Source: Phylloscopus collybita
Lineage: Eukaryota > Chordata > Aves > Passeriformes > Phylloscopidae
Assembly: GCA_027886175.1 (NCBI GenBank)
Contig: JAJNNQ010000100.1
Location: forward strand, 2,891,501-2,955,500
Direction: 5' to 3'
Length of the DNA stretch: 64,000 bases
Part shown: positions 9,361 through 21,056 of the stretch, in pieces
Layout of the letters: each line of letters starts with the position of its first letter
Numbering within the stretch: the stretch's first letter is position 1
Position numbers and translations under genes: made by a program
The notes under the pieces: model-generated
Told to the model about the DNA's origin: nothing
What the model saw: only the letters and a program-made list of their open reading frames with translations
Databases searched by the model: none

Positions 9361-9720
9361 ATCTCCAACTGCTTACTGGGTTTTTGTTTTAGTTCGAAGA
9401 GCAATATGTAATAATAGTTGTTAAAATAATTGTATTTCTGTTTTTACATCTGTAAAGATTAAGTTAAACAGTATGAAGCCCATTAAACTATTTCATGTCA
9501 TGCTGCCATAAATTTCCTCCATTCCCATTGCTACTATTATTCCAGAGTAAACTCTGAGATCAAGCTGCTGCCACAGAGAGTTATTTATAGGAGCTCATTC
9601 ATCAATAAAAACTTCAAAAGAAATCTGTTACTCTTCTATTGGGAAGCCAAAGAAAACTAACATAAAGACAACCCTGTTAAGAAACAAAGCTAAGGAGACC
9701 ACAAGACATTTAGTTAAGGA
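9361..9720. promoter_or_regulatory. AT-rich noncoding block, conserved-element candidate
   Basis: A complex, AT-rich, repeat-free segment with clustered TAAT, AATAAT and TTTATAGG words (for example around 9405-9440 and 9580-9615). Its texture is like deeply conserved noncoding elements near developmental genes. Only a cross-species alignment can confirm this. Confidence 0.3.
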
Positions 9721-10215
9721 AAATCCTGATTTCTAACAAATGCCATGCAAGGAGGGGAAGAGGGAAAAAAAAAAAAAAAAAAGAAGGAAAAGATTGTTGG
9801 CAGCATGAATCCTTTTAAGTTGTTTCACTCTCATTGGATGGTTAAAATAAACTGTTAAACAGTTGTATTTGGCCTGGCTCAGCCCCCTCATTAGGCTCCA
9901 TGTGATGGATTTGGGATCTCACAGTGTGTAAGGAGCTCCTCATCCCTTGCAAAAGCTGGTGTTGTCCTGCCACGTGTCCCAGCTGCTGCTGCACCCATCC
10001 ATCAGCACAGCAGGAACCCAAGGAGAAGGGATGACTGGGCACCAGTAAGCATCCACCTCCCTGAAGGTAAACAGGTAAAAGAGGGAAAGTTGTGTTTCCT
10101 CATCTCTGCTTTCTCTCATTCCTTGTTGTGGTTTTCTCTGTGTGCCTGGGCTGCGCAGGGTTGGGTTTTGGTGGTCGTGGTAGTCCTGCAGAAAATGAAA
10201 TGTGGGAGAGCTCCA
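9721..10215. other. Intergenic, A run at 9765-9782
   Basis: An A/G-rich patch with an 18-base A run, then single-copy-looking sequence. No gene. Confidence 0.5.
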
Positions 10216-10219
10216 GTGC

Positions 10220-10805
10220 TGCCCTTCCCTGTTCCACCAGAAAAACAAGCTGAGAACAGGTCAAGGGAGGGGATTCTGCTCCTCTACTCTGCTCTTGTGA
10301 GACCCCACCTGGAATCCTGTTCTGGTGGCCCCAACAGAAGAACATGGAGCTGCTGGAAAAAGTCCAGATGAGGCCATGCAGTTGATAAGGGGACTAAAGC
10401 ACCCCCTCTATGAAAACAGGCTGAGAAAGTTGGGACTGCTCAGTTTGGAGAAGAGAAAATTGTGTGGACATCTCACAGCACCTTCCAGTATCTGAAAAGG
10501 CTACGAGGAAGCCGGATGGGGATTCTTCATCAGGAACTGGAGTGACAGGACAAGGGGGAACAGCTTCACAATGGAAAAGAATAGGCTTGGATTGGATACT
10601 GGGAAGAAATTCTTCTTTGTGAGGCCCTGGCACAGGGTGCCCAGAGCAGCTGTGGCTGGCCCTGGATCCCTGGCAGTGTCCAAGGCCAAGCTGGACAGAG
10701 CTTGGAGCTCTGGGACAGTGGGAGGTGTCCCTGCCCACAGCAGGGGTGGGATGAGAGGATTTTTAAGGTCCCTTCCAACCCAACCCATGCCATGATCTTG
10801 TGATC
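10220..10805 (+). mobile_element. CR1 LINE fragment, 3' end
   Basis: The longest CR1 copy here (about 585 bp). Successive landmarks: GAGACCCCACCTGGAATCCT, AAAGTCCAGATGAGGCC, GAGAAGAGAAAATTGTG, GGAACTGGAGTGACAGGACA, TGGCACAGGGTGCCCAGAG, GGATCCCTGGCAGTGTCCAA and TTAAGGTCCCTTCCAACCCA. All are in the order of the avian CR1 ORF2 C-terminal region plus 3' UTR. It is 5'-truncated and has no intact reverse transcriptase frame. The terminal octamer repeat is reduced to about one degenerate unit near 10795-10805. Confidence 0.85.
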
Positions 10806-11555
10806 TCTCTCCTTTTGGTCCCTGTCTCATTAACAGCTCCACAGGAGTGAGACCCCCCTGGGGGTCCCTGAAGGAGCAGGCACTCTGCATCAGCCACATC
10901 ATGGGAACAAGAGCCTCAAACTGTGTTTTTTGAGCTCAACAGAAAGAGTCCCTCATTTCCATCACAGGGATCTGACTCCTGAGGACAGCAGGGACCTGCA
11001 GCTCCTGGCATGCACTGAGTGACATTTCATAACCACATCCCCAAACACTAAAGCTCCCAGGTGAGGATTCTGTTTCCAACCTTACTCATGCAAAGCTGGG
11101 CAGGGCACTTTGCAGGGACTCACCTCCATCAACACTCCTCACACAACAGCTCAATTCCTGCTCTGAGCTGGCCATCAAAATTATCTCCAGAATCTGCCAG
11201 GACACAAAACACCTTCAGAGGGCTGAAACTCCCAACCACCCGAGGCTCAAGCTTTGGTGAAATGGCTCTTTGGTTACATGTGGAGGAGCTGGATAAAATC
11301 TGTGGTTGAGGGAATTAGGGGAGGTGGAATTTCACTTCCAGCAAGCCCAGCCTTTGCTCTAAACTGTCCTCTCTGCACTCACCCAAAAGGTTGCTTTTCT
11401 GCTCCTCACAGCCTGTTCTTGGCAGTGCAGGTGAGGCATCCCTGCTTTCCTTGTGCTGAGGATTCACAACCAGAACTCTCAAATCCCAGTGATGTGACTT
11501 AAAAGCAGCCCCAGTATTTCTTCTCAAAACTGAGGTAAAAGATTAAAAAAAAAAA
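10806..11555. other. Intergenic, nothing recognised
   Basis: Single-copy-looking sequence; an A run at about 11545-11557. No gene or clear repeat. Confidence 0.5.
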
Positions 11556-11559
11556 AATT

Positions 11560-12110
11560 CTGTCGAAACTCCTCAAATTCAAGGCTGAATAAATCTCCTT
11601 GCCCGCGACATCTGAAAGAATTACCCTCGATTTTTGCCCATCTTTGCTTTGCTCCAAATTGAGGCTCGTGTAGCCAGTCTGAAACTGATGTAATTATGGT
11701 TGTTCAAAAAGAGTGGCAGAGCCAAGTCAGTCATGGTGACTCAGCCATGCCAAGAGAAAAAGTTTTTATCCGTTGCTACAGCTCAGATTTGGAATTGGTC
11801 TGAACGCTAAACACAAAGATTATTAACAAACATGCAGCGTCTCTCTGTGCAAACCAGATTTGTTCCCATTGAACTGTACTGACTGCTAAAGGGAATTGGT
11901 TTGTTATGAAAAGGGCAAAGAGAAGCCCTCGGTTGTTGTGTCTGCTCTCAGATTAGACGCTACATAATTTCTGAGTAACAATAACAGCAATTGTGACCCA
12001 CTTCTCACGGAGTATTTTTCACTGATTTCTCCTAAAGTGCTTTGCAGGGAAGGTCAGTAGAAAGACCCATTGTAAACACGGGGAAATCTCCTGATTATTT
12101 GTTTTGGATG
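11560..12110. promoter_or_regulatory. Enhancer-like noncoding block with MARE/AP-1-type site
   Basis: Repeat-free complex sequence with scattered intact CpGs. TGACTCAGC at 11737-11745 is a perfect NF-E2/MAF-half plus AP-1 word and sits inside a CATGG/CCATG near-palindrome (11732-11749). Also visible are GTAATTATGG (homeodomain type, about 11691) and AATAACAGCAATTGTG (SOX-like, about 11980). Function is inferred. Confidence 0.35.
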
Positions 12111-14533
12111 GTTAGAGAGGAAATTGCATATGCTTTCATGGAAAAAAAAATCCTCTATTATTATCCTCTGTCCTAAAAAGGTGGTGGGGGGGGAAAAGCC
12201 TGGTGACTCTGATCTAAATTACACTAAAGCAAATTTCTGGCAAACCAAATGAGGCCAGACGACTCTGGATTTAATGAGAGTAAATAGTAGCAGACTCAGT
12301 TAAAACTTGAAACAGGGCACTCAGCTGCTGCTCTGCACTGCTTTGCTGCCTGTCTTGAAGCCTTTGATTGCCCAGTTTTATTTTCTTAGCTAATTTCAGA
12401 GATATTTTACTTTGCTTGAGCATCAACAGGTCAGCTGTTGGCAAAAGCAAGTGGCAAAAAAGCTGTAGGCGTAGTTTATAGACAATTAGGAAAATAGTTG
12501 TGTTGAGAGTGTGAAACGCAATCACGTAGCCAAACTTGCCTGATAAGGCTTGAGGCTGAGCAGAGCCAGCCCAAGAGCAGACTGAGATGTGATTCAGCCC
12601 TTTGAAGTCTCCTGATCTAATTCCTCTTGTACCCATAGTTGATTCCTGTTGCCGGGGAAAACAAAAATCCCATCCCAAATCCAAAACCCCCAGGTGCTCT
12701 CCTGTCTCTCCAGAGGGCTCTTGGCTGTGGGAGCTCCAAGATTCTGGTGTGACTCCCTTGGAGCCAAAGGGAGCAGGAGGGGGTGTTTGGAGGGGGTTCT
12801 GTCTCTCAGGGCTCAGCCAAGCTTGGCTGAGTGTTTAATTTGCAGCACTCAGGCTTTGCCTGGGCAGGCACCTACCGAGCTTTGTTGGGTTGGCCTCCCA
12901 ACCTTGCTCTCTCTGCCTCGCTCTTGTCAAGCCTTTCATCAAGACAGGACTCGTCATACTCCACCCTGGTGGCTCAGCAGAGACCTTTTGGCCTTTCCTT
13001 GAGTTCTCAAAGGTGGGGGCAGGTTGTGAGAAAAGTTGGATGGAGGGAGGCTTCCGTTCCCACTCCTGCTCCCTGGCAGGGCCAGCTGCTGGAGGGCATT
13101 CTCTCAGGGCTTCCAGGAACTCAGAAGTGCTGGACAAGTGGTTGCTTCTTGTAGGTGGTTGCTTGTCCATCCAAATAACCTGAGGAATTAGTGACTCCAT
13201 GGCCTCTTCAGTCATTTGTTAAGATTTCTTTGCTAGCATCTCCAAATGAGACACACTTCCCTGTGCTCTTACCCCCGGTCCCTTTAAAAGGGATCTTCTT
13301 TTCTTCCATTAAAAAAAGAGATCAATAGGTGGGAAAAAATATCTTGAAGGAATGGAGTTTCTCCTTGAGAACGTTAAAGCTACAGAGGAAAAGTGAAGAA
13401 TCAGCTTTGACACACATGACAAATATTGAAAGGGAACTGAAGCTGAAAGGCAATTCCTCGAAGACTTTGGATCATTAAGAAAGTACATGAATGAGTTGGA
13501 ATTCTTGAAAGAAAACCTATCCCAGGCTTACTCCCTTGGCTCAGTGCCAGGGGCTCTGTGTTTGCCTCCCAAACTCTCTTGCAGTTATGATGTCTGAGGG
13601 AAAATCCATCTCCTCTGATTTCCTAAGGCTGGGCAGGATCAGTGAGCCGATGGGCCGGGGGTTCCCGCGTGTTCCTTTTGGGCCCTTGGAGCAGCGCTGG
13701 GAGCCCATAAATCCTGGCTGCCTTTGCCCCAGCCAGGGTAAGACCAGCAGCTCTGCTGTGGCCCAAAGGACGGCCACCAGAGAGCTGGGCTGGGCTGTGC
13801 AGACCTTTCCCAGGCTCAGGGTCTCCCTGGATTGCTTTGTGTCCACTGGAAAGTGCTGGGATGCAAATCCAAGGTCGTGGCTGCACGGAGTCCCGTGTGG
13901 GTTCTGCAGCCTTGTGGCTGTGGCACAGAGATGGGAACGTGGAGTTTGTCACAGTGAGGGTTGTATGTCCAGGAGATTCCTTTTGTTCTGAAGGAATGCT
14001 GTGGAGTTGAAAGTGAATCACCCACCTTCTGTCCAGGACAGCTAAACATCAGCTAAGGAGGGAGCCTTTAGCTGCTGGGAGCAGAACATCTCTCCTGGGT
14101 GGCCTGAGCAGAGCCTGGCCTCTCTGCACAGCTCTGCCTGGCTTAGGCAGGCGTGGGAGCTGAGCCCTGAGTGGTGTCCAATCCAGAGGATGACCTTGTG
14201 GACCACGGAAGCTCCACATGTGAAATATGCAAGCCCACACTCCTTCCTGTGCCTCCACACAGCTCCCACACGCAGTCCAGCATCCCTGCCTCGCACACCA
14301 CCACCCCAACAGCACTGAGGTGACCCAGCTGCCCAGCAGGGAGCTTCACACCCCGGGAGGGGCCACACTCAGCTGTGCAGGAGGAAGGGAGGTTGTGTAG
14401 GAAGTGGGTTTGGAGTGGTTTGGTGGCAGAGGAGGGAGGGAGGGAGGCAGAGGGATGTGGAGCTGAGCTTTCCCATGGCGGCTGCAGCAGAGTCATCTCC
14501 CAGGACTGGGGTCTCTCCTTTCTGCCATCCACA
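12111..14533. other. Intergenic, no gene seen
   Basis: Mostly single-copy-looking sequence, moderately GC-rich at 12640-14400. Open frames of 100-150 aa occur on both strands but overlap each other and have no domain or codon-use signature. Confidence 0.5.
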
Positions 14534-14602
14534 TTTTACAACCAATTCCCAACTAGTTTTACAACCAATCCCCAGCTAGTTTTACAACCAATTCCCAGCC
14601 AG
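14534..14602. repeat. 23-bp tandem repeat, 3 copies
   Basis: Units start at 14534, 14557 and 14580 with TTTTACAACCAATYCCCARCYAG; only a few substitutions separate the copies. Each unit contains a CCAAT word, probably by chance. Confidence 0.9.
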
Positions 14603-16200
14603 TTCCCCAGGAAGGGCCTGGATGGGAACTGTCCCAGGCTGGCGAGGTAACACCACAAGCGAGCCGCGATCTGTGAGCTCCCAATTTCACAGCTGTGGTG
14701 AGACAGCCTTTAAAATCTCCGAGACAGAGCTGGCCCTGTGCAGAGCAGAAATTGTAAGTTTTGGCCCTGAATCTAACCTTTGGAGAGCTGCCCAGCTTCT
14801 GACAGTCTGTGATGATGTCTCTGTGGAGGAAATCCTACGCTGAAGAAAAGCATGTTGCTTTCTCCCAAAGTTATATTCTTCCTTTCATTCGGCCACCATA
14901 AAGGACACTTTGTCATCTTGGCAGATCCTAAATATTCCCCCCTAATTTTATGGGAGGCAGATATAGGGACACAAAAATTAAGGATTCTTCAGGAGTGTTA
15001 TTTATGGCTAAGGATATGAGGGATTTGAATGGAAATAACAATTAAACTTGAGAAAAAATTCACACTACAGGTCACTGCAATCCCAACTTTTCCCCTCATG
15101 AACTCAAGCCGAGGAGGTTTTCTTCCCCTTTGTGATTTAGGCTTTGCTAAACTTCTCTGAAAATAGTTCATATATCACAGAGAGGAATTTCCATGGGGAA
15201 CATAAATACATCCGTGGAAAGAAGGGAAAATTTTTCCTTGTCTCTGGGAATGGATGAGAAAGAAAGACAGTTGACGCCAGATATTAATGATGAGTGGAGG
15301 AAGCCATCCAAAGAAAAAAAAAAACCTATTGAGAATACTAAAACTACCCCAAAGTCACAGACCTATAAAAATCTACTACGGAACAATGATTTTTCCACTA
15401 ATACAGGCTTAGATTCAAGAAAATATTTAAGCACAGGCTTAAGCTGGTCCCAGTTTTGGAACAGCTCTTGAGTTAAATGGGTGAGTTTCAGCTTTGCGGA
15501 TGTGTTTTTCAGCTCTGGGGATCCCAGCTGGCATTAAACTTGCCCACAGTTAAATCCAAGCTTAAGGACTCTTGGGAGGGGAGGTTTTTTCTTCTAGTGG
15601 GACAACAGAATTTTCAATTTCTTTGGTCCTGCAGGCATTTGTATTAAATTCACAGCTCAGGGGAGAGCGTTGAGGGCATTTTGAGCTTACGGATTTTGAT
15701 CAGAAGGAAGTTGGATCAAGCTGAAGGAAATACAAACCACGATATCCAAATATTTGTGGTTGACACACTGAGATACAAACATGGATCCGTTGTGCATGTG
15801 GATCTGTGGACACATCCACACCTGTGCTGCTCTCATCCAGAGGCTGACAGCCACGGAGGGACATTAACAGCTGATCTTTTCCAGCAAACACCTCTGCAAA
15901 ACAGAGCTTTTGCACGGGTAGGAACGGCTGGAGCCTCCCAGTGGGGCAGGGAAACATTCCTGCCTCCCTGAGGTGGATGGAAAAGCAGAGGCACAGTCAC
16001 CACAGCCCTGCACAGGCAAGCCCAGGCAGCCCCGAGCCCAGGCCCCGCTGCCTCCCGGAGCCCCAGCCCGCCTGGGCAGTGCCACGTACACCCTGCACCT
16101 TCCCCACCCCTGGGCATCCTCCTGCCACCCAGGCTGTGGATGGAACTCAGTGCTTGGCAGCCCGCTTGCCAAGGGCAGTCGGTGATTGTCACCTCTGAGA
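14603..16200. other. Intergenic, no gene seen
   Basis: AT-rich in the middle (about 14870-15480), GC-rich after about 15850. No repeat family recognised. The longest frame of this part, on the minus strand at 15833-16315, has no recognisable domain. Confidence 0.5.
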
Positions 16201-16204
16201 GCCA

Positions 16205-16475
16205 CCAGCTGAGCACAACCTCATGCGGCCTGGTGCCCTCGCGTGCGCCTGGCCTCCTGACAGGGGTGGGGACACGGTCAGGGAGCTCTGGCAGGGCTCT
16301 CACACCTCCATCCAACTTCAGATTTCAGTACTTCACCGCCTCAGCCCTGCACGAGGCCCCTCTGGGGACGAGCTGGGGCTGCGTGTCGGCCTCTGCGTGC
16401 TGCGACGCGGCCCGAGGATCACCCAGCAGAACAGGCCGGCCTTCCCCGGGCGCTGGGATTTGCCATAGCTGGGTG
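16205..16475. promoter_or_regulatory. Isolated CpG-rich patch
   Basis: Roughly 18 CpGs in about 270 bp, densest at 16378-16415 (GCGTGTCGGC, TGCTGCGACGCGGCCCGAGG), inside a CpG-poor desert. It is followed at 16478-16560 by an AT-rich motif cluster (TTTAATTGGGTTATTAACAC). No coding signal. It could be an orphan CpG island, a regulatory element or unmethylated DNA; the sequence does not decide. Confidence 0.4.
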
Positions 16476-16959
16476 AACAGTTTAATTGGGTTATTAACAC
16501 GTCTGCAAGGCTGACATCAGGAGGGCATTAGAGGCTGTGCAAATAGGCCGGGACAAACAGCGCTGCCAAGGTGCTGCAGGCAGGTGGGAACGCCTCTCCC
16601 CAGGCCCTCTGGCAGCCTCGGGATTTGCTGCTGGTTTCGTATCCCTGAGGTCCAAGAGGGAGCTGGTGGAAGGCTGGAGGGAAAATCTCAGCTCATTTCT
16701 GGGCTGAGGACAGGATTTGGTCCACACCAGCCTCACGTGGTCTTCTTCTTCTTCAGAACACTGATGTATCCCAGAATAGTGTGGAGACCTCATTCCTACC
16801 ACAGCCTTCTGTGGTGAGATGGGCTTCACAACCATCAACAGCCCTGGTGCTGCTGCATCCACTGGGGTTCTCATCACTGCTCCTCCCTCTCTGGGCTTCT
16901 TCCTCCTCACTCATGATAGAAGCAAAGTGTTGCTTTTATCTTCTTTTTCAGCCAGAGTT

Positions 16960-17460
16960 GGGATTAAATGCTCGAGATGGTATTTTGTGTTCAGACTCAG
17001 ATGTTTATTAATTCTTACCTATATTACAGCTTCACAAGCTGTGAGTTCTACAGTGCTTCTAGCTAACAAAGTGAAAATGGAGCCATGTCTATCTCTCTAC
17101 AAGGCCTTCTAAGCATAAACTTTAAAGGTTATGCATTGGACAGCATAAACTGTCCAATTATGAAATGACACCTAGGTTATTTTTACTTTTAACCCTATAA
17201 CCAACCACCCATGGCCCACAATGCAGATTTTTCTATCCAATTACAAAACACCACCCAGACCCATGGAGAAGAAGGTGAAAAAGAAGAACTGGCCTCCACC
17301 CTAAAACCTCCATCTTGCTTTATAGATATATTCCTATGTTCTAAACCCTTAAACTCTTAAGTTTTGCACCCTGTGATGTTACACACTTCTATTCAAATCA
17401 CACACCCACAATCCCAGTTCTACCACTCAATTTTGGGAGCCTTCTCCACGGTCTCAGGTG
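16960..17460 (-). mobile_element. Solo LTR-like element of an endogenous retrovirus
   Basis: On the minus strand this reads as a retroviral LTR. A TATA-type word (TATAAAG, at 17318-17324 on the plus coordinates) is followed about 310 bp downstream by an AATAAA signal (complement of 17004-17009). The texture and several segments resemble passerine ERV LTRs as I remember them. No gag, pol or env sequence adjoins, so it looks solo. Exact ends and target-site duplication could not be set by eye. Confidence 0.55.
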
Positions 17461-17535
17461 GAATGCAGCTTGGAGGTCAGTGCCTGGCAGCACAGAAAGT
17501 CTAAAATTCCCAGTGACCAGGGTTCCAACAGCAAA

Positions 17536-17539
<4 letters not shown>

Positions 17540-17583
<44 letters not shown>

Positions 17584-17611
17584 TTTTTCTTTTTTTTTTT
17601 TTTTTTTTTTT
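17540..17611. repeat. Long T tract, interrupted
   Basis: A 39-base T run (17540-17578), then AATA, then further T runs with a single C. Such length is likely to be variable between individuals and error-prone in assemblies. Confidence 0.95.
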
Positions 17612-17612
17612 G

Positions 17613-20600
17613 GAAAGGGCTTTTGGGCCTCTCTCTGTCCACGTGCACAGCGTTGTCCTGAGGCAGCAGCTCCTCCAGCACCTTTGCTCTGAGCCAGCGC
17701 CAAGATTTTGGGTGAAGCTCCGTGGCTGTCACTGCTCGGAGCCGTGCCTCATGTCCCGAGGGAGGAGAGGAGGATTAGCAGGGCACTTCAAAGCGTTGTG
17801 TAATTGCACTTTCACTCAACTCGCAAGGCTTTGTGTGCTTGGTTTCCAAAAGAAATGTCAGGCGAGCCTCCAGGGACAGGAGAGAGGATCCCTCTGATGG
17901 TGACACCGGGTAGAACAGAGCCCACAGGCCTCGTCCTCCACATGGGACCGGCTGGATCTGGGATCTTCTGGCGCCCGTAGGAGCGAGGGCAAATAAATCA
18001 GCTCGGGATCCAGCCCCTTTGGCCTTTGGGAGCTGCAGCAGGGAGGTCTCAGAGCTGCTCCTCACTCTGACTGAGAGGGTGAGAGCCAGCTCCCCTGCCC
18101 GCCCTTCCCCTGCAGCCACCCCACAGGGCGTGCTGGCCTGGGCTCAAGGCCTTCTCCTGCCTCCCTGACCTCACATTCAGAGGTGATGCCTCTCTTCTCA
18201 CACACACTAAATTACCTAATAATAAATACCTTTTATTCTGTTCCTTGTGCTGCTTCTGAGTGCCCAAAGCTTGGGACAGAGGAGTCTGGAGGTCCCACCA
18301 GCAGCTGGAGGCTCGGTGCCCACCTCTCATCCTCTATTCCTAAATGGAAAAGGTTATTGAAGATCATCAATGCCTTGAGAAAACAGCAGAACAGAGAGGA
18401 ACTCAGATTCCCTTGGCTGCTACCTCATGGAGTTTAATAGATTTACTACCTGGAGTAGCTGTACCCTCCCTCTCCTCTGCAGTCAGAGCCTGGCCCAGCA
18501 GAGCTGCAGTCATAACCGTGGTGGAACAATCAGCTCAGAGATCCCTGACCCTGCACCAGGTGCTGTAGGATTCACATTTTGCAGCCTCTGACCTGGAAAC
18601 CAAATCATCTACCTTTGGGAGAAAGTTTCAGGTTTTTCTGCAAAAGGTGCAGATTGTGCAGAAATTGCAGTTGGGGATTTCACACAGGCACAACCAATCA
18701 CTTCAGGTGATCTTTAAGTCAATCCTTTCTTAAACTTCCCCTGTTTTTTTCCCTCTCTTTTTCTCTAGCTCTGACTAGAAATCATCCTCTACCTTCCTCA
18801 ATTTCTGGCAGTTCATCTACTGACCCAATCCTGGCTCTGGGGATGTCCTCTTTCCTTTGATTTCATCAATCTTCTTTCTGGCAAGTGGGTTTTGAAGAGA
18901 GAATGAGCCATTCACTTAGAAAAATGAAACTGGTGCATCACAGAAGATAAATATTGGGAACTGGTTTATCTGGTTTGAAAATATGCTCTGATTTTCTTCT
19001 CCTCCTGTTCCTGGTGAAGAGTGAACTGTTGTCTCTGACGCTGCTCTGGGCTCTTCTCATCTTGGTTGGGACTCAGACATGAAGAAATTTAAAAGGGAAA
19101 AAAAAAAAAGCCAAAAGAAAAACAAGGGAATGTTTTGAATGTTGGATGCTTTTGGTGGGATGCCAGTCAGAGGTGCTGGGTGAAGGCAGGTGATTAAGGG
19201 CTTGCCTGGCTCATCCCCAGACATTTTGTTCCTCCTAAATCAGCTTTGCCTCTCCTAAGTGTCAGGTGAACTCAGAGCTTGTCTGTCTTCAGAACTGCCA
19301 CAAAAACTTCTCATCTGACAAAGGTTTCCTTTGCTAACTGGAATAAAACCCACAGGATCGAGTCAGCTCTTGCCATTTTGACTCATTAAGATACAGAAAT
19401 CTGAGGGGTTTTGTTTTATTAAAGGCAGTTTTTTTTCTGCCTGCAGATCTCTGGGGAGCCCCAACCAGGGGTCAGCTTGTGGCATTTAAAAGTGGGCTTG
19501 CAAGCTGAGTTCAGCCATCCAGGTGGGACCTGCTGCCACAAGGATTTGAAAAGTTCAGTGCAAGAACACTTTTTTTTTTTATGGTTTCCACCTTTTATTT
19601 TCTCCTTCATTTCCCTTTCTTCTCTACTCCCTGTTTTCTCAACCCTGGTGCTAATAAATTAGATTATCACTTGCTCTAGACCCTTTCATCCTTCAGAGAG
19701 CTGCACTGGGAGCTGAAGTGCTGCCCCAGTTGGAGGGTTGTGATCTTTTTTAAGGCAAAGGGAGGGGGAAATAATTTGATTCTCCTCCTTTAGAAAACCC
19801 TTGTTTGAAGAAGTCACAGGGTTGTGTGGTGTGTTCCCAATTTCTCCCATTTATGTGGGAACAGCAGCACACCCAGAGTTTCCCTCAGAGTCAGGAAAAG
19901 ATTTCTTCAAATTTCCATTTCTGACCAAATGGGGGGAAAAAAAAATAACAGCCCTTCCCCCTTGTTTGTCTGGCTGACTCTTAACTCACAGCATTTGGGA
20001 ATGGCCAAGCAGAAAGAAAAACATCACCCTGCAGGTGCTGTCACACCACGGCCACTCTTGGGACTGGCTGCTTTCCTTCCCCACTTCCCAAGCTCCCAAA
20101 ATGTGTTGGAGCTGCTTCCCAGGGGGCTTGGGGCAGGAAAACTCATCAGTGCCCAGCCCAGCCCTGGAGAGAGGGGGCTCATCACCACGTTTTCTCACCC
20201 AACAGATGCTCAGCTCAATAAACAAACTCACAAATCTGCTCAGTTGCCGGAGCTTTTGGGAACAGAGCTCCCACAAAAAGCAGAATTCACCGACTGTGCA
20301 GCTTTGTCAAGGAGAGGGGATACTCTGCTCCCATCTGATAAGGTGAGAGGCTGTCCAAAAACAACACTGCCAGCCCCATGATCTCATCCACCCAACCAGC
20401 AACAGTGCAAAGAAGTGAAAAATTAATGTGAAAGGAGAGAGAGAGATATATCCAGGAGACAGGGGGGGATAAACCCTGGGGAGCACCGGAGTCACCGACA
20501 GCAAGGATAAACCAGGAAAAACAAAGCTGGGCATTATGTGAGCCCTGCTCCTGCCTCCACTCCTGGCAGTGGCAATCAGGATGGTGGCAGGAAGGCTGCA

Positions 20601-20847
20601 GGGTCAGGATGGAGCCGGTTTTGAGCAGAAATTTTCACTTTGTGAGAACATCTTTACTCTTCCAGAGCAGAATTGTGCCGCACAGGGGTGACACTCGCGT
20701 GGCAGCATCACCTGCAGGACAGGGCAGGGGCTGGGAATTGCCAAGTCCCAGTGCAGGAGGATGGATGGGGAATGCCCTGGATAATGAGGAGAGACAGCAA
20801 CTCTCTTTCTCCCACATGGAAAGTTTCTTTTTTCTAACCCAAAATTT
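17613..20847. other. Intergenic, no gene seen
   Basis: Single-copy-looking sequence with short A or T runs (about 19098-19110 and 19570-19580). Open frames (longest 185 aa at 19824-20381, +) lack recognisable domains and overlap frames on the other strand. Confidence 0.5.
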
Positions 20848-21056
20848 AACAGAATGAACAAAACAAACAAACAAACATACACACAAACAACTCCAAAAAC
20901 CCAGCCCAAACTAAACCAAATCAAAAAAACCAAACCAAACCAAAACACCAAACTAACAAACAAACAAACAAACAAACAAAAAACCCCCCAAAAAACCAAC
21001 CCAACTCCCCCCAAAAAAACAAAAAAAAAAACCCACACCAAAAAAAAGAGCATTTT
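20848..21056. repeat. A/C-only low-complexity tract
   Basis: About 210 bases almost free of G and T on the + strand, built from AAAC, CAAA and CCAAA words, including (AAAC)n at about 20954-20982. Confidence 0.9.

Noticed and set aside
10220..10805. CR1 fragment as an active LINE
   Set aside because: 5'-truncated, only the C-terminal and 3' UTR portion remains, with no intact endonuclease or reverse transcriptase frame.
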